Assembly: GCA_046349775.1 (NCBI GenBank)
Contig: JAXMBS010000004.1
Location: 62,001-126,000, forward strand
Direction: 5' to 3'
DNA from: JAEUIG01 sp046349775
GTDB taxonomy: Bacteria > Planctomycetota > Planctomycetia > Planctomycetales > Planctomycetaceae
DNA: 64,000 nucleotides
Position numbers and translations under genes: made by a program. Shown here piece after piece: positions 9,804-18,546 of the stretch (positions are counted from its first letter, which is position 1; each line of letters begins with the position of its first letter). Under the pieces are notes generated by a model. The model did not search any database, was not told the origin of the DNA, and saw nothing but the letters and a program-made list of their open reading frames with translations.

Positions 9804-10811
9804 CTAATCGGGTTGCGATGCGCTGCCCTGAATCCTGAATCCCGAATCCTGAATCCTCGGCCTTGGCCGTACCGTGACCATCACGATGCCGATGGCGACG
9901 CAGGCGCCGGCGGCGAGGAGCCAGGGGGAAAGGGCGTCGCCGCGGAGCAGGACGGCCAGGGCGACGCCGAAGACGGGCGTGGCGAAGCTGAAGACGGAGA
10001 CGAGCGACGCGCTGTGGCGCTGCAGGAGCCAGGCCTGGCCGGCGAAGCAGAAGCCGGAGACGGCCAAGCCGACGAAGAGTAGCGACCAGATGGTGGTCAT
10101 GTTCACGCGCGAGGGGTCGATGGTCTCGAACGCGGAGCTGTAGGCGGCGAAGAGGGCGACGCCGATCACGTCGTGCCAGAGGGTGAGCGTGCCGGGGGGG
10201 ACGGTGCGCACCGCGTGCTTGGTCTGGATCACTTTTACGCCGAGGATGAAGCCGCTGAGGAGCATGATGGCGTCGCCGAAGAGGGTCGGCGTGTCCATGC
10301 CGGTGCTGCGTTTCGCGGGAGCGGCGGTGCTGGAGACGAGGAGCAGGACGCCGGCCGCGGCGATGAACAGGCCGGCGAGCTGGCGGGCGTTCATGCGGAA
10401 CTGGCGGGTGATGAAGTGTTCGTAGGCGGCGACCCAGAAGATGTAGGTGTTGATGAACAGGGAGGTGTGCGACGTCGTCGTGCGGGACTGGCCCCAGTTG
10501 AAAGAGGCGATCTGAAAGAAGAGCAGGACGCCGGAGATGATGGACGGGGACCACTGGTGGGGTTTGAGCCACAGCGGGGAGCGTTCCCACTGGCACCAGC
10601 CGATCATGAAGAGCGCGGCGAGGGCGAAGCGGAGACCGCCGACCGCGATGGGCGGGAGGGCGTCCATGGCGAAGGCGCTGCCGACGGCGGTGCCGCCCCA
10701 GAGGGCAGCGGTGAGGAGCGAGAGCGCGACGGCGCCGGCGCCGAAGTGGTGCGTCGGAGGATGCGGGAGCGCAGCGGGGGCGGCTGTGTGCGACGGATGC
10801 GAGTCGTCCAC
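9804..10811 (-). CDS. EamA/DMT-superfamily permease
   Basis: A 335-residue integral membrane protein. The likely start is GTG 10811, because the upstream aminotransferase stops at 10814, giving translational coupling. The frame also continues upstream, but that part overlaps the aminotransferase. It has about ten hydrophobic segments in two EamA repeats: SLLTAALWGGTAVGSAFAMD at the first, FFQIASFNWGQSRTTTSHTS, and LLFVGLAVSGFCFAGQAWLL in the second repeat. Such proteins export amino acids or other metabolites, and the substrate is unknown. The last 20 or so residues (RIQDSGFRIQGS) are encoded by the intergenic repeat CCTGAATCCCGAATCCTGAA at 9827-9858, so the true family C-terminus ends near residue 315. 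Confidence 0.8.
   Translation of the reverse strand: MDDSHPSHTAAPAALPHPPTHHFGAGAVALSLLTAALWGGTAVGSAFAMDALPPIAVGGLRFALAALFMIGWCQWERSPLWLKPHQWSPSIISGVLLFFQIASFNWGQSRTTTSHTSLFINTYIFWVAAYEHFITRQFRMNARQLAGLFIAAAGVLLLVSSTAAPAKRSTGMDTPTLFGDAIMLLSGFILGVKVIQTKHAVRTVPPGTLTLWHDVIGVALFAAYSSAFETIDPSRVNMTTIWSLLFVGLAVSGFCFAGQAWLLQRHSASLVSVFSFATPVFGVALAVLLRGDALSPWLLAAGACVAIGIVMVTVRPRPRIQDSGFRIQGSASQPD
9827..9858. repeat. CTGAATCCTGAATCCCGAATCC quasi-tandem repeat inside the 3' end of the EamA gene
   Basis: Four copies of a 7-base word (CTGAATC, CTGAATC, CCGAATC, CTGAATC) lie in a row. Read on the minus strand they encode the RIQDSGFRIQ tail of the EamA permease. Confidence 0.7.
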
Positions 10812-10813
10812 CG

Positions 10814-12045
10814 TCAAACGATCTCCGCCAGAGCGCTGAGGAGGCGGTCCACTTCTGCGGCCGTATTGTAGTGGACGAGGCCGATCCGGAGAGTGCCGTG
10901 GGGTTCGAGGGCGAGCGTTTCGGTCAGCGGCAGGGCGTAGTGATTGCCGGGCCAAGTGCAGAGGCCGCGTTCGGCGAGTTGGGTCGCCAGGTCGCGGGGG
11001 GATTTGACGATGTGCGTGACCGAGATGGTGGGGACGCGTTCGTGGAATCGGTCGGGGTTGGTGATGCCCCAGATCTTGAGGCCGGGAAAGCGCTGGAGTC
11101 CGGCGATCAGTTTTGCGCCGAGCTCGCGTTCGTGCTGGACGATGGAGGCGAAGGCGGACTTCAGTTGATCCCGCCTGGTGCCAATAGTTGACTGTCCAGC
11201 CTTGCCGATCTCCGCGATGTAGTCGATCGCAGCCGTGACGCCAGCGATGCCTTCGTGGTTCTGGGTGCCGGTCATCCAGCGTCCGGGGATTTCGTTGGCA
11301 CAGGGTCGCAGCTTGTAGGGCTGGATCTGCTCGAGCAGGTCGCGGCGGCCCCAGAAGATGCCGACGTGCGGGCCGAAGAATTTGTAGGCGGAGCAGACGA
11401 GGAAGTCGCAGCCGATCGCCTTGATGTCGATCAGGCCGTGGGGGGCGTAGTGGACGGCGTCGATCCAGGTGAGCGCCGACCGATTTGGGCGCGGGCGGCG
11501 ATGTGCTGGACGGGATTGATCGTGCCGACCGGCGTTGCTGGCACAGGCCGACGGCGACGAGCTTGGTGCGTGGTGAGAGAGCGCTTTCGAAGCTGCCGAG
11601 GTCGAGCGTGCAGTCCTGCGGGTTGATGGCGATGTGCTTGACGGTCGCGCCGGCGTCGCGGGCGGCGAGCACCCAGGGGGTGACGTTGGCGTCGTGATCG
11701 AGGCGGCTGACGATGATCTCGTCTCCGGGTCGCCAGGTGCGCGCGATGGCGCGGCTGGCGGCGAAGGTGAGGGTCGTCATGTTGGGGCCGAAGGCGATCT
11801 CGTCGGGATCATTGCGCCGAGGAGATCGGCTGCGGCCGGCGGCCGGCGTCGAGGATGGCGTCCGCTTCCTGGCTGGTGGCGAAGGGGCCGCCGGTGTTGG
11901 CGTTGTGATGGAGTAGACAGTCAGTGACCGCGTCGGCGACGGATTGCGGGACCTGGGTGCCGGCGGGGCCGTCGAAGTAGGCGACGGGGTGGCCGTTCTG
12001 CTGGCGTCCGGCAGCGTGGAAACTGCGAACGGAGACGATCGACAT
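10814..12045 (-). CDS. cysteine desulfurase-like class V aminotransferase, frameshifted
   Basis: ATG 12045 opens MSIVSVRSFHAA and then VAYFDGPAGTQVPQSVADAV, the typical substrate-binding start of this PLP enzyme. The frame shifts near 11815 (to MTTLTFAASRAIARTWRPGD and IIVSRLDHDANVTPW), then again between about 11465 and 11545. The PLP lysine lies in SAYKFFGPHVG (about 11360-11395). The C-terminal domain, MTGTQNHEGIAGV to LLSALAEIV, is intact (10814-11275). The enzymes of this group (TIGR01976-like) resemble SufS/NifS and release sulfur from cysteine or act as related lyases. No Fe-S assembly genes are nearby, so the role is open. The next gene starts 2 bases after its stop. Confidence 0.72.
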
Positions 12046-12166
12046 TGAATGGCATCTTTGATCTCGGAAGCAATTCGTCAAAACGAACGCCGCCCGTCCA
12101 TTCGACATTGGAACAATTGGTGATTCTGTGGTGCCCGCCTTCCGCTTTCGGCTCTCCGGTTTCCGA

Positions 12167-12418
12167 TCATTCTTCGGCGTCGAAGTTGTAGGTGGAGTCG
12201 TCGTCGTAGTTGGGATCGGGTTCGGGAGGCGCCTGGCGGGCGGCTGCCTGCTGCTGGACGGATTCGGCCAGCTTGTGGACGGCTTTGCGCATGCAGTCGA
12301 GGCAGAAGTTCTTCGGCAGGGCGAGCTTGTCTTCCGGTACGCGGATCGGCTCGTTGCAGACCGCGCAAAAGTCGCGGTACAGGCTGCTGCCGGCGATCCG
12401 TTCTCCTCGCTGTTCCAT
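12167..12418 (-). CDS. small zinc-ribbon-like hypothetical protein
   Basis: An 83-residue protein starts at ATG 12418. It has two CxxC pairs, FCAVCNEP (about 18-25) and NFCLDCMRK (about 38-46), that could bind one zinc ion. A low-complexity acidic tail follows (PNYDDDSTYNFDAEE). No signal peptide is seen. It lies 121 bases upstream of the aminotransferase on the same strand. Similar small two-CxxC proteins may bind nucleic acid or a partner protein, but no specific family is evident. Confidence 0.65.
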   Translation of the reverse strand: MEQRGERIAGSSLYRDFCAVCNEPIRVPEDKLALPKNFCLDCMRKAVHKLAESVQQQAAARQAPPEPDPNYDDDSTYNFDAEE

Positions 12419-12493
12419 AGGTGTGTGTTCCTGAGTGGGCTGACCTCCAATGCTATGCGACGGAGTCCAGGCGCGAAACCGCGGAGCGGGAAA

Positions 12494-12516
12494 TGCACTG
12501 GCGGAGCCAGTGGCAC
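12494..12516. repeat. GCACTGGCGGAGCCAGTGGCAC palindromic repeat
   Basis: TGCACTGGCGGAGCCAGTGG forms a short hairpin. Relatives occur at 27527-27549 and as an inverted pair at 44045-44122. It lies between the zinc-ribbon gene and the end of the nucleoside transporter gene. Confidence 0.75.
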
Positions 12517-12539
12517 CCCGGCGGATCGCGCGATGATGG

Positions 12540-13868
12540 TTACTTCATGACGATGCCGGCGATGGCGCCGATGAGGCAGGTGGCGAGTGCGCCGCCGATC
12601 ATGGCCCGGAGGGCGATTTCGGAGGCGTCGCCTTTGCGTTCGGGGGCGAGGGCGTCGATGCCGCCGATCTGGACGCCGATGGAGGCGAAGTTCGCAAAGC
12701 CGCACAGGGCGTAGCTGGCGATGACGGCCGAACGCTCGGAGAGTGCATGTTTCGACATCAGCTCGCTGAGATTGAGATATGCAATCAGTTCCGTCAGCAC
12801 GATTTTTTCGCCGAGCAGCGTGCCGACGGCGCCGGCTTCGTCCCAGGGGACACCGATGCACCAGGCGATCGGGCGGAAACCGACCGCGAGGATCGCCTGC
12901 AGCGAAGTGCCGACCAGACTCAGCAGGAAATTGACCAGGGCAACGAGAGCGACGATGGCAATCAGCATGGCCGCAATATTGAGCGCGAGCTTGAGGCCGT
13001 CGGTGGCGCCGTTGCCGACGGCCTCCAGCAGATTTCGCGAGCGGCGCTCCATCTGGATCGCTGCGCCGCCGGCGGTCTGCGACGTCTCCGTCTCCGGGTG
13101 CATGATTTTGGCGATGACGATGGCCGCGGGTGCGCCCATCACGCTGGCGGCCATGAGGTGGCCGGCGATGTTCGGCAGATACTCGTGGAGGACACCGACG
13201 TAGATCGCCATCACGCCGCCCGCGATCGTGGCGAAGCCGCCGCACATGACGGTCATCAGCTCGGAACGCGTCATGCCGGCGAGGAAGGGACGCACGAAGA
13301 GGGGGGCCTCGGTCTGGCCGACGAAGATGTCGGCGGCGACGCTGAGGGTTTCGGCGCCGCTCGTGCCCATGGTTTTGCACATCACCCAGGCGAGGGACCG
13401 GACGACGACCTGCATCACGCCGAGGTGGTAGAGGACCGACATCAGGGCGGCAAAGAAGATGACGGTGGGCAGGACAGCGAAGGCGAGCGTCTGGACCATG
13501 GGGGCGATCGCGTCGCTTTTGACGGCGCGCAGCCGCAATCGTTCCGGGGGAGGGTCGCTTTGGGAACCGGCGGCGACGTCTCCCTCGGGTGGGAGCTTGT
13601 CGTAGTCGACGACGTACTGGGGATTGAGCGGCCTGAAAAGGAACTGGGCGCCCTGGTCGGAGAATGAGAGGAGGCGGGCGACGCCGCGGTCCATGAGGTC
13701 GAACGCCGGGTAGCCGAGCGGGGAGCGGAGGATGAGGAGGGCGAAGACGATCTGCAGCCCGAGGCCCCAGGCGACGATGCGGAGGTTGATCCGCTGGCGG
13801 TTGTTGGAAAGGAGCCAGGCAATGCCGAGCAGGACGACGACGCCGATCAGTCCCTGGTACCGTCCCAT
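12540..13868 (-). CDS. nupC: concentrative nucleoside transporter (NupC/CNT family)
   Basis: An intact 442-residue multi-pass membrane protein starts at ATG 13868. CNT hallmarks are GQTEAPLFVRPF (substrate-binding hairpin region), GGFATIAGGVMAIYVG, the KIVLTELIAYLNL segment and YALCGFANFASIGVQIGG. Family members import nucleosides by symport with sodium or protons. A hydrophilic loop of about 50 residues between the third and fourth segments (PPEGDVAAGSQSDPPPERLR) is longer than I expect for E. coli NupC. The gene has its own upstream gap of over 400 bases, so it is probably transcribed separately. Function is well supported; substrate preference is not. Confidence 0.88.
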   Translation of the reverse strand: MGRYQGLIGVVVLLGIAWLLSNNRQRINLRIVAWGLGLQIVFALLILRSPLGYPAFDLMDRGVARLLSFSDQGAQFLFRPLNPQYVVDYDKLPPEGDVAAGSQSDPPPERLRLRAVKSDAIAPMVQTLAFAVLPTVIFFAALMSVLYHLGVMQVVVRSLAWVMCKTMGTSGAETLSVAADIFVGQTEAPLFVRPFLAGMTRSELMTVMCGGFATIAGGVMAIYVGVLHEYLPNIAGHLMAASVMGAPAAIVIAKIMHPETETSQTAGGAAIQMERRSRNLLEAVGNGATDGLKLALNIAAMLIAIVALVALVNFLLSLVGTSLQAILAVGFRPIAWCIGVPWDEAGAVGTLLGEKIVLTELIAYLNLSELMSKHALSERSAVIASYALCGFANFASIGVQIGGIDALAPERKGDASEIALRAMIGGALATCLIGAIAGIVMK

Positions 13869-14274
13869 GCCGTGGTTCCCGCTGATGGTGGGTGGGGGGC
13901 AGCGCGCAGGGTAGCGTAGCGGGGACGGAGGAAGGTGTCAGCGGCTGGCGGCTTACAGCGAAAGGACAAAACCCCTGTTCTTGACAACACATCGTTCGCG
14001 ACAGATTCACCGCGGAGTGCGCGGAGATCACAGAGAGTCTGGCTTACTCCGCGTTCTCTGCGCCCTCTGCGGTGATTCAGATACTCGGCATCGGAACCTA
14101 CGCTTCGTGCGCAGTTCGTTTTTCTGAAAAGTCGTGGCAGTTCATTCTTGGGAATTCGGAGTTAGGCGGGTCGTTGGAAGGGGTGCGCTTTACACCTGCG
14201 GTCCGGATTGCTGAGATCACGGTGCGGCCGTCGATCAGGATCGAGTCTTCAGCCACGCTTGCCGGAGCCTACCG
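13869..14274. other. divergent intergenic region
   Basis: About 400 bases lie between the minus-strand nupC and the plus-strand TPR gene. Apart from the inverted repeat at 14006-14075, I see no gene and no convincing promoter match. A TTGACA at 13981 lacks a well-placed -10 box. Confidence 0.5.
14006..14075. repeat. inverted pair of CACCGCGGAG / CACCGCAGAG words
   Basis: The left arm, TTCACCGCGGAGTGCGCGGA, and the right arm, whose reverse complement reads ATCACCGCAGAGGGCGCAGA, form an imperfect inverted repeat with a short loop. The related pair at 18386-18486 uses the same words. Confidence 0.75.
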
Positions 14275-15937
14275 ATGAGATTGCTTACCGCTTGCTGCGC
14301 ATTGTTTTTGGTCCTCGCGGTCGTCGATTGTGCTCAACTGGCGAATGCGCAGGACGAAGGTCTGATCGGCGAGGTCATAAAGACCGCGCCGCTGCTGGAG
14401 GGGATGGGCGACTTCACGCATCCGGTCTCGACCGGGGAGCCGCTGGCGCAGCGGTATTTTGATCAGGGGATGGTGCTGGCGTACGGGTTTAACCATGCGG
14501 AGGCGGCGCGGAGCTTTCAGCAGGCGCAGATGCTGGATCCCAAGTGTGCGATGGCCTACTGGGGGGAGGCGTGGGTGCTGGGACCGAATGTGAATGCTCC
14601 GATGATGCCGGAACAGGTCGCGCCGGCGTGGAAGGCGTTGCAGAAGGCGCTCGAGCGGTTCGGCAATGCGTCGCCGCGCGAGCGGGATTACATCCTGGCG
14701 CTGGCGTCGCGGTATACGGCGGAGCCGATCGATGATCGCGCGCCGCTGGACAAGGCGTTTGCGGATGCGATGCGGACTGTCGCAAAGAAGTATCCCGACG
14801 ACCTCGATGCGCAGGTGATTTTCGCCGAAGCGGTGATGGATACGAGTCCCTGGCACTACTGGGACGACAAAGGACATCCGCTGGAATTCACGCCGGAGAT
14901 CCTGGCGACGCTGGAGCGGGTGCTGGCGCGGTCGCCGAATCATCCGCAGGCGTGTCACCTCTATATTCATGCCGTGGAGAAAACGCATCCCGAATGGGCG
15001 GAGGCGTGTGCGGACCGGCTGGACGGGTTGTGTCCGGGGGCGGGGCATTTGGTGCACATGCCGTCGCACATTTACATCCGGCTGGGGCGGTACGCCGATG
15101 CGGTGGATGTGAACGAGATGGCGGCCGAGGCGGACACGGGCTATGCGGCGCAATGCCACGCGCAGGGGCTCTACCCGGTGGCCTATATGCAGCACAACCA
15201 CCACTTCATCTGGTTCGGGGGGTGCATGCAGGGACGGAGCGTGCGGGCGGCAGAGGCGGCGTGTCATATCGCGGACCACGCGGACCAGAAGCTGATGCGG
15301 CAGCCCGGGTTTGAAGTGGTGCAGCACTTCTGGATCATACCTCTGTACTCGATGCTGCGGTTCGGCGAGTGGGAGCAGATTCTGCACGAGCCGAAACCGG
15401 AGGACGATCTGTTGTATCCCTTGGGGATCTGGCACTATGCGCAGGGGATGGCGCGGTTAAGGCGCGGGGAGCCGGCGAAAGCGAAGGAGCACCTGGCGGA
15501 GGTGAGTCGCCGGGCGGCGGATGAGGCGCTTTCGAAAGTGGTCATCTGGCAGAACAACACGGCGCGGCATCTGGTGCAGATTGCCGAGCACGTGCTGGCG
15601 GGCGAGATCGCAGCGAGCGAGAAGAACTATGACGTCGATCGAGCAGTTGCGGACGGCAGCCGCCGTCGAGGATTCGCTGGTGTACGAGGAGCCGCAGTCA
15701 TGGTATCGGCAAGGCGCGTGCTGAATCTGGGGGCGGTGCTGCTGGAAGCAGGTCGTCGCGGCGGATGCCGAGCTGTACGTTACAGGCCGATCAGCCATTA
15801 TCCGAACAATGCGTGGGCGCTCTTCGGATTGCAGCAGGCGGCGTAGGGACGGGCGGAGCAGGCGGCCGCGGTCCAGGAGCTCGGTTGCCGAGCAGTGGAA
15901 GCATGCGGATGTGACGCTGAAGACGGCGAGGTTTTGA
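14275..15937 (+). CDS. exported TPR protein, frameshifted near its 3' end
   Basis: ATG 14275 starts a signal peptide (MRLLTACCALFLVLAVVDCA, LANAQ). The mature part has TPR-like helices: AQRYFDQGMVLAYGFNHAEA, CHLYIHAVEKTHPEWAEACA, HMPSHIYIRLGRYADAVDVN and the His-rich YMQHNHHFIWFGG. This layout, with HMPSHIYIRxGRY and a HNxHF motif, is shared by a widespread uncharacterised TPR family. After residue about 455 the frame shifts twice (near 15645 and 15740). The continuation reads EDSLVYEEPQSWYPARR-like and HYPNNAWALFGLQQA, and the natural stop is probably at 15937 after EQWKHADVTLKTARF. The role is likely protein-protein interaction in the periplasm. Confidence 0.7.
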
Positions 15938-15951
15938 TGCGCGCGACGTTG

Positions 15952-15977
15952 AGCCACGGGGTTCAACCCCGCTGGCG
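15952..15977. repeat. CCACGGGGTTCAACCCCGCTGG palindrome
   Basis: The core CGGGGTTCAACCCCG is a near-perfect palindrome directly after the TPR gene. It is related to the 3941-3963 element (GCGGGGTTAAACCCCGC). Confidence 0.7.
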
Positions 15978-16079
15978 TCATTGACGCTGAGCGTGCGGCG
16001 ATTCGCCCAGCAGGACAGGGGCAAATGGCGTATTGGTCGGTGCCGCTTTCACTGTCACGCCCGGGCACCGTGCCAGCCA

Positions 16080-16979
16080 TGCCGATCGCAGTCCGAACAT
16101 TCCGGGTGCGTTCGGCGGCGATTTGTGATCGCTGCAATCGTTGTGGCGGTGCTGGGTCTCAGCGTGTATCGCCCGTACGCGCTGGCACTGCATTCTGGAC
16201 GGTGAGTGGAACCAGCGGCACCTTGACTTGGGGCTGGTCGAACTGGCTGCGTGCTGTCCCGGTTGTTTCAAAGAGCTTCGGGCAGGAAGGGAACGCCGAT
16301 CTTCGGCAAGCTGGAGAGCATCCGGTTGGACGATACGGCGGCGGACGATGCGACGCTGGCGCGGCTCGGGAACCTGGCGACGCTGAAGCGGCTGTCGCTG
16401 ACGAATACGAAGGTCACCGATCGCGGAATTGAAACGCCGAATGTCCAAACCTGTTGGCGCTGCATCTGGATGGGACGCGCGTGACGAACGGCGTGATCCC
16501 GCACGTGGTGAAATTCTCAAATTTGCAGGCGCTGCTGCTGGCCCACACGCAGATCACGTCTGACGGGCTGCGTTCGCTGCCGGACCTCAAGAAGCTGTCG
16601 AGTCTCGATGTCTTCGAGACGCAGATCGGTGACACCGGCCTGCGGCATCTGCGGAATTGCACGAGCCTGCGGTTTCTCCATCTGCAACGGACGCAAGTGA
16701 GCGATGACGGGCTGCGGTACCTGAAGGGGCTGAGTCAGCTCAAGGGGTTGTACCTGCAGCGCACGGCAGTGACCGACGCGGGTCTGGTGCACGTTGCGCG
16801 GTTCAAGCAGTTGGAAGAGCTCGATCTGTCGCAGACGGAAGTGAGCGATACCGGACTCAAGCAATTGTACGGGATGATGAGCCTGCGGATGGTGGACCTG
16901 CAGGAGACGCGGGTGACGGCGGAGGGTGGAGCAGTTGAAGGCGGCGTTGCCGAAGGCGACGATTAGGTCCGCTGAGTGA
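16080..16979 (+). pseudogene. leucine-rich-repeat protein with N-terminal membrane segment, frameshifted
   Basis: An N-terminal hydrophobic stretch (RRFVIAAIVVAVLGLSVYRP) is followed, after frame changes near 16205, 16280 and 16440, by LRR units of about 24 residues. These include LGNLATLKRLSLTNTKVTDR, LLALHLDGTRV, LQALLLAHTQITSDGLRSLP, LSSLDVFETQIGDTGLRHLR, LRFLHLQRTQVSDDGLRYLK and LEELDLSQTEVSDTGLKQLY. A last shift near 16922 restores VEQLKAALPKATIRSAE and the stop at 16979. The repeats match the T-x-V-[ST]-D-x-G-L pattern common in planctomycete LRR proteins. The segment 16454-16920 is intact. The function is unknown, probably binding at the cell envelope. Confidence 0.65.
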
Positions 16980-16990
16980 GCAAGGATTGA

Positions 16991-17055
16991 ACCGACGACA
17001 CAACGGGCACGACGCGAGAAGTACTTTACGAAGTGTCCGTCGTGCCGTTGTGGTT
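16991..17055. repeat. inverted pair of ACAACGGGCACGACG words
   Basis: ACGACACAACGGGCACGACG (left) and a right arm whose reverse complement is ACCACAACGGCACGACGGAC pair over about 25 bases around a short loop. The same arrangement recurs at 20086-20156. Confidence 0.8.
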
Positions 17056-17084
17056 GATCCCGATACCTGCCTGGCAGCCCGGGA

Positions 17085-17934
17085 ACCAGCTGATGGCGAC
17101 AACTGTATCAACTGCGGAAGCGCTACTGGCGTAAGCAAACGCTTGGTCGTTGGTGCGATCCTGATTGCTGTTGCGTGTCTCTCTCTCGGTTGATGCAATT
17201 GCAGGAGGCTCGGCAGCAGGAACTTAAGGCCGCCATTCGCGCCGCTGGCGGCAAGGTGCGCGATAGCTGGTCGCTGATGCGGCGTTTTCAATACTGGCGC
17301 GATTACGGGGAATTCCCGGCGAATGTGCCAGCTCGTCAACCTGTGCGAATCCAAGATTGACGACGAGTGGCTGCGTAAGCATGACCTGGCTCGCCGTGCT
17401 CCGTCCTGTCGCAGTCCCTGCTCGTGGACAGCTCCGTCGAAAGCGCGGATCTGCGTCGTTGATCGAAATTCATCCACTGGAGGAACTACCTCGACGGTGG
17501 CGTAGTGGCCGATGAGGTCATCGCCGCGCTCTCGCACAAGACTTCACTCAGACGGTTCGGACGTGTATTGCAGGCTGTCCGACAGCGAGCAGTTCTCGCC
17601 GCTGCCGATTGAGCAATACGATTATCTCACCATTGTTGTCGAAACGGGCGTCACGCGCAGAGGACTGGCAATTACGCCGCTGTGGCAAATCTCAAGACAA
17701 TTGGCGCGGATAGCGAGCAGTTCCTGCGCGGAAATTGCCAAGCTGCTGGCCTCGCTCCAGCACGATCCGAAAACACCTGCTCTACGGGGAGTTGAGATCA
17801 CAGATGAGGATCTGAAGGAACGCTGCCGCAGATCAATACCGCATTCAGCACCTCGGCCTGGACAAATCGCGAACGACGCCAGCAGGCGTGGCAGACTCAA
17901 GGCCGCAATGCCAAAACTGACCGATGTGCAATGA
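17085..17934 (+). pseudogene. second LRR-like protein with N-terminal membrane segment, frameshifted
   Basis: The pieces include the hydrophobic VVGAILIAVACLSLG (about 17145-17190), LMQLQEARQQELKAAIRAAG followed by DSWSLMRRFQYWRDYGEFPA (17190-17320), NLCESKIDDEWLRKHDLA (17335-17390) and the C-terminal frame 17512-17934 ending LKAAMPKLTDVQ. That ending resembles the LKAALPKATI end of the preceding LRR protein, and the AIRAAGGKVRDSW style is common in planctomycete LRR proteins with an N-terminal anchor. At least three frame changes are needed. It follows the first LRR gene, so the two may be a duplicated pair. Identity as an LRR protein is inferred from the ends rather than from clear repeats. 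Confidence 0.4.
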
Positions 17935-17981
17935 AGGCACGCCCCCGCAGGTTGATGGTTGATCGATGCTTCGGGGCAGGG

Positions 17982-18006
17982 CGTTCACGAATGAAATCCG
18001 GGAACG
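17982..18006. repeat. GCGTTCACGAATGAAATCCGGGAACG palindromic repeat
   Basis: This is a degenerate copy of the near-perfect hairpin at 20048-20072 (CGTTCCCGAACGAAATTCGG, then GAACG). It sits just after the second LRR-like gene. Confidence 0.65.
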
Positions 18007-18111
18007 AGGGGGCAATGCCGGCAAAAGACTGCAAATCATCGAAAACCGACCACTGACAACAATTTCCCCCTATCCGCTCGACGTCCACCCTGCTAGAGTT
18101 CGGCAACCTCA

Positions 18112-18289
18112 GGGCGTGGGACGCCCCGGGGACTGATTCAGGATCGCATTTGCTACCCTTTGCTGTAAGGGTCCTCACTCGTCGCGGGCCGTTTCGCCAC
18201 GAGTCGTCTGCTTCGGCAGACCCAGGACTGCCGCGCTGGCCGCAAACGCGCCTTATTCGGTGCGTGTCGTGAATTGAGACCAATTCACG
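18112..18289 (+). ncRNA. candidate structured RNA or 5' leader: five consecutive hairpins
   Basis: Five potential stem-loops follow one another: 18112-18126 (GGGCGT-GGG-ACGCCC), 18155-18172 (ACCCTT-TGCTGT-AAGGGT), 18177-18204 (ACTCGT...ACGAGT), 18206-18221 (GTCTGC-TTCG-GCAGAC, a UUCG tetraloop) and 18268-18289 (CGTGAATTG-AGAC-CAATTCACG). They lie in a 610-base gap upstream of the DEAD-box helicase gene on the plus strand. I do not recognise a known RNA family (not tmRNA, RNase P or SRP by their conserved cores). It could be a regulatory leader of the helicase or a separate small RNA. The strand is assigned from the downstream gene. Confidence 0.4.
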
Positions 18290-18385
18290 AACTCGCCTGG
18301 CCGCCAGCGCACGGATTGTTCCGTGTCCGGCCGATCGTCCGCGCAGATCCGCGACGACGATCCCATTTTCCGAAGACACGAGTTT

Positions 18386-18486
18386 TACCGCAGAGATTGC
18401 GGAGTCACGCAGAGAAGCCGTGCCGGCGCAACAGGTCGTCGGAATCGTTTGCTTCTCGGCGCGCCTCTACGCCCTCCGCAGTGATT
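18386..18486. repeat. inverted pair of ACCGCAGAG / CACTGCGGAG words
   Basis: TACCGCAGAGATTGCGGAGT and TCACGCAGAGAAGC (left) pair with a right arm whose reverse complement reads ATCACTGCGGAGGGCGTAGA. It is related to 14006-14075 and lies just upstream of the helicase start. Confidence 0.7.
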
Positions 18487-18546
18487 GACTGTCGCCGCCG
18501 GCGTCCTGCCAAGTGCAGCCGGCCCATCTGAAAGAGTTTTGAGACG

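Noticed and set aside
12747..13667. Plus-strand open frame of 306 codons
   Set aside because: Antisense to the intact nucleoside transporter, with His/Asp-rich shadow composition.
13981..14000. Promoter -35 box TTGACA
   Set aside because: No -10 box at a fitting distance on either strand.
18112..18289. tRNA, tmRNA or RNase P gene
   Set aside because: No cloverleaf with a TTCGAAT loop and no conserved core sequence of these RNAs could be found.
13980..18490. Possible CRISPR array from the recurring short words
   Set aside because: The copies are imperfect, often inverted, far apart and without regular spacers or cas genes.
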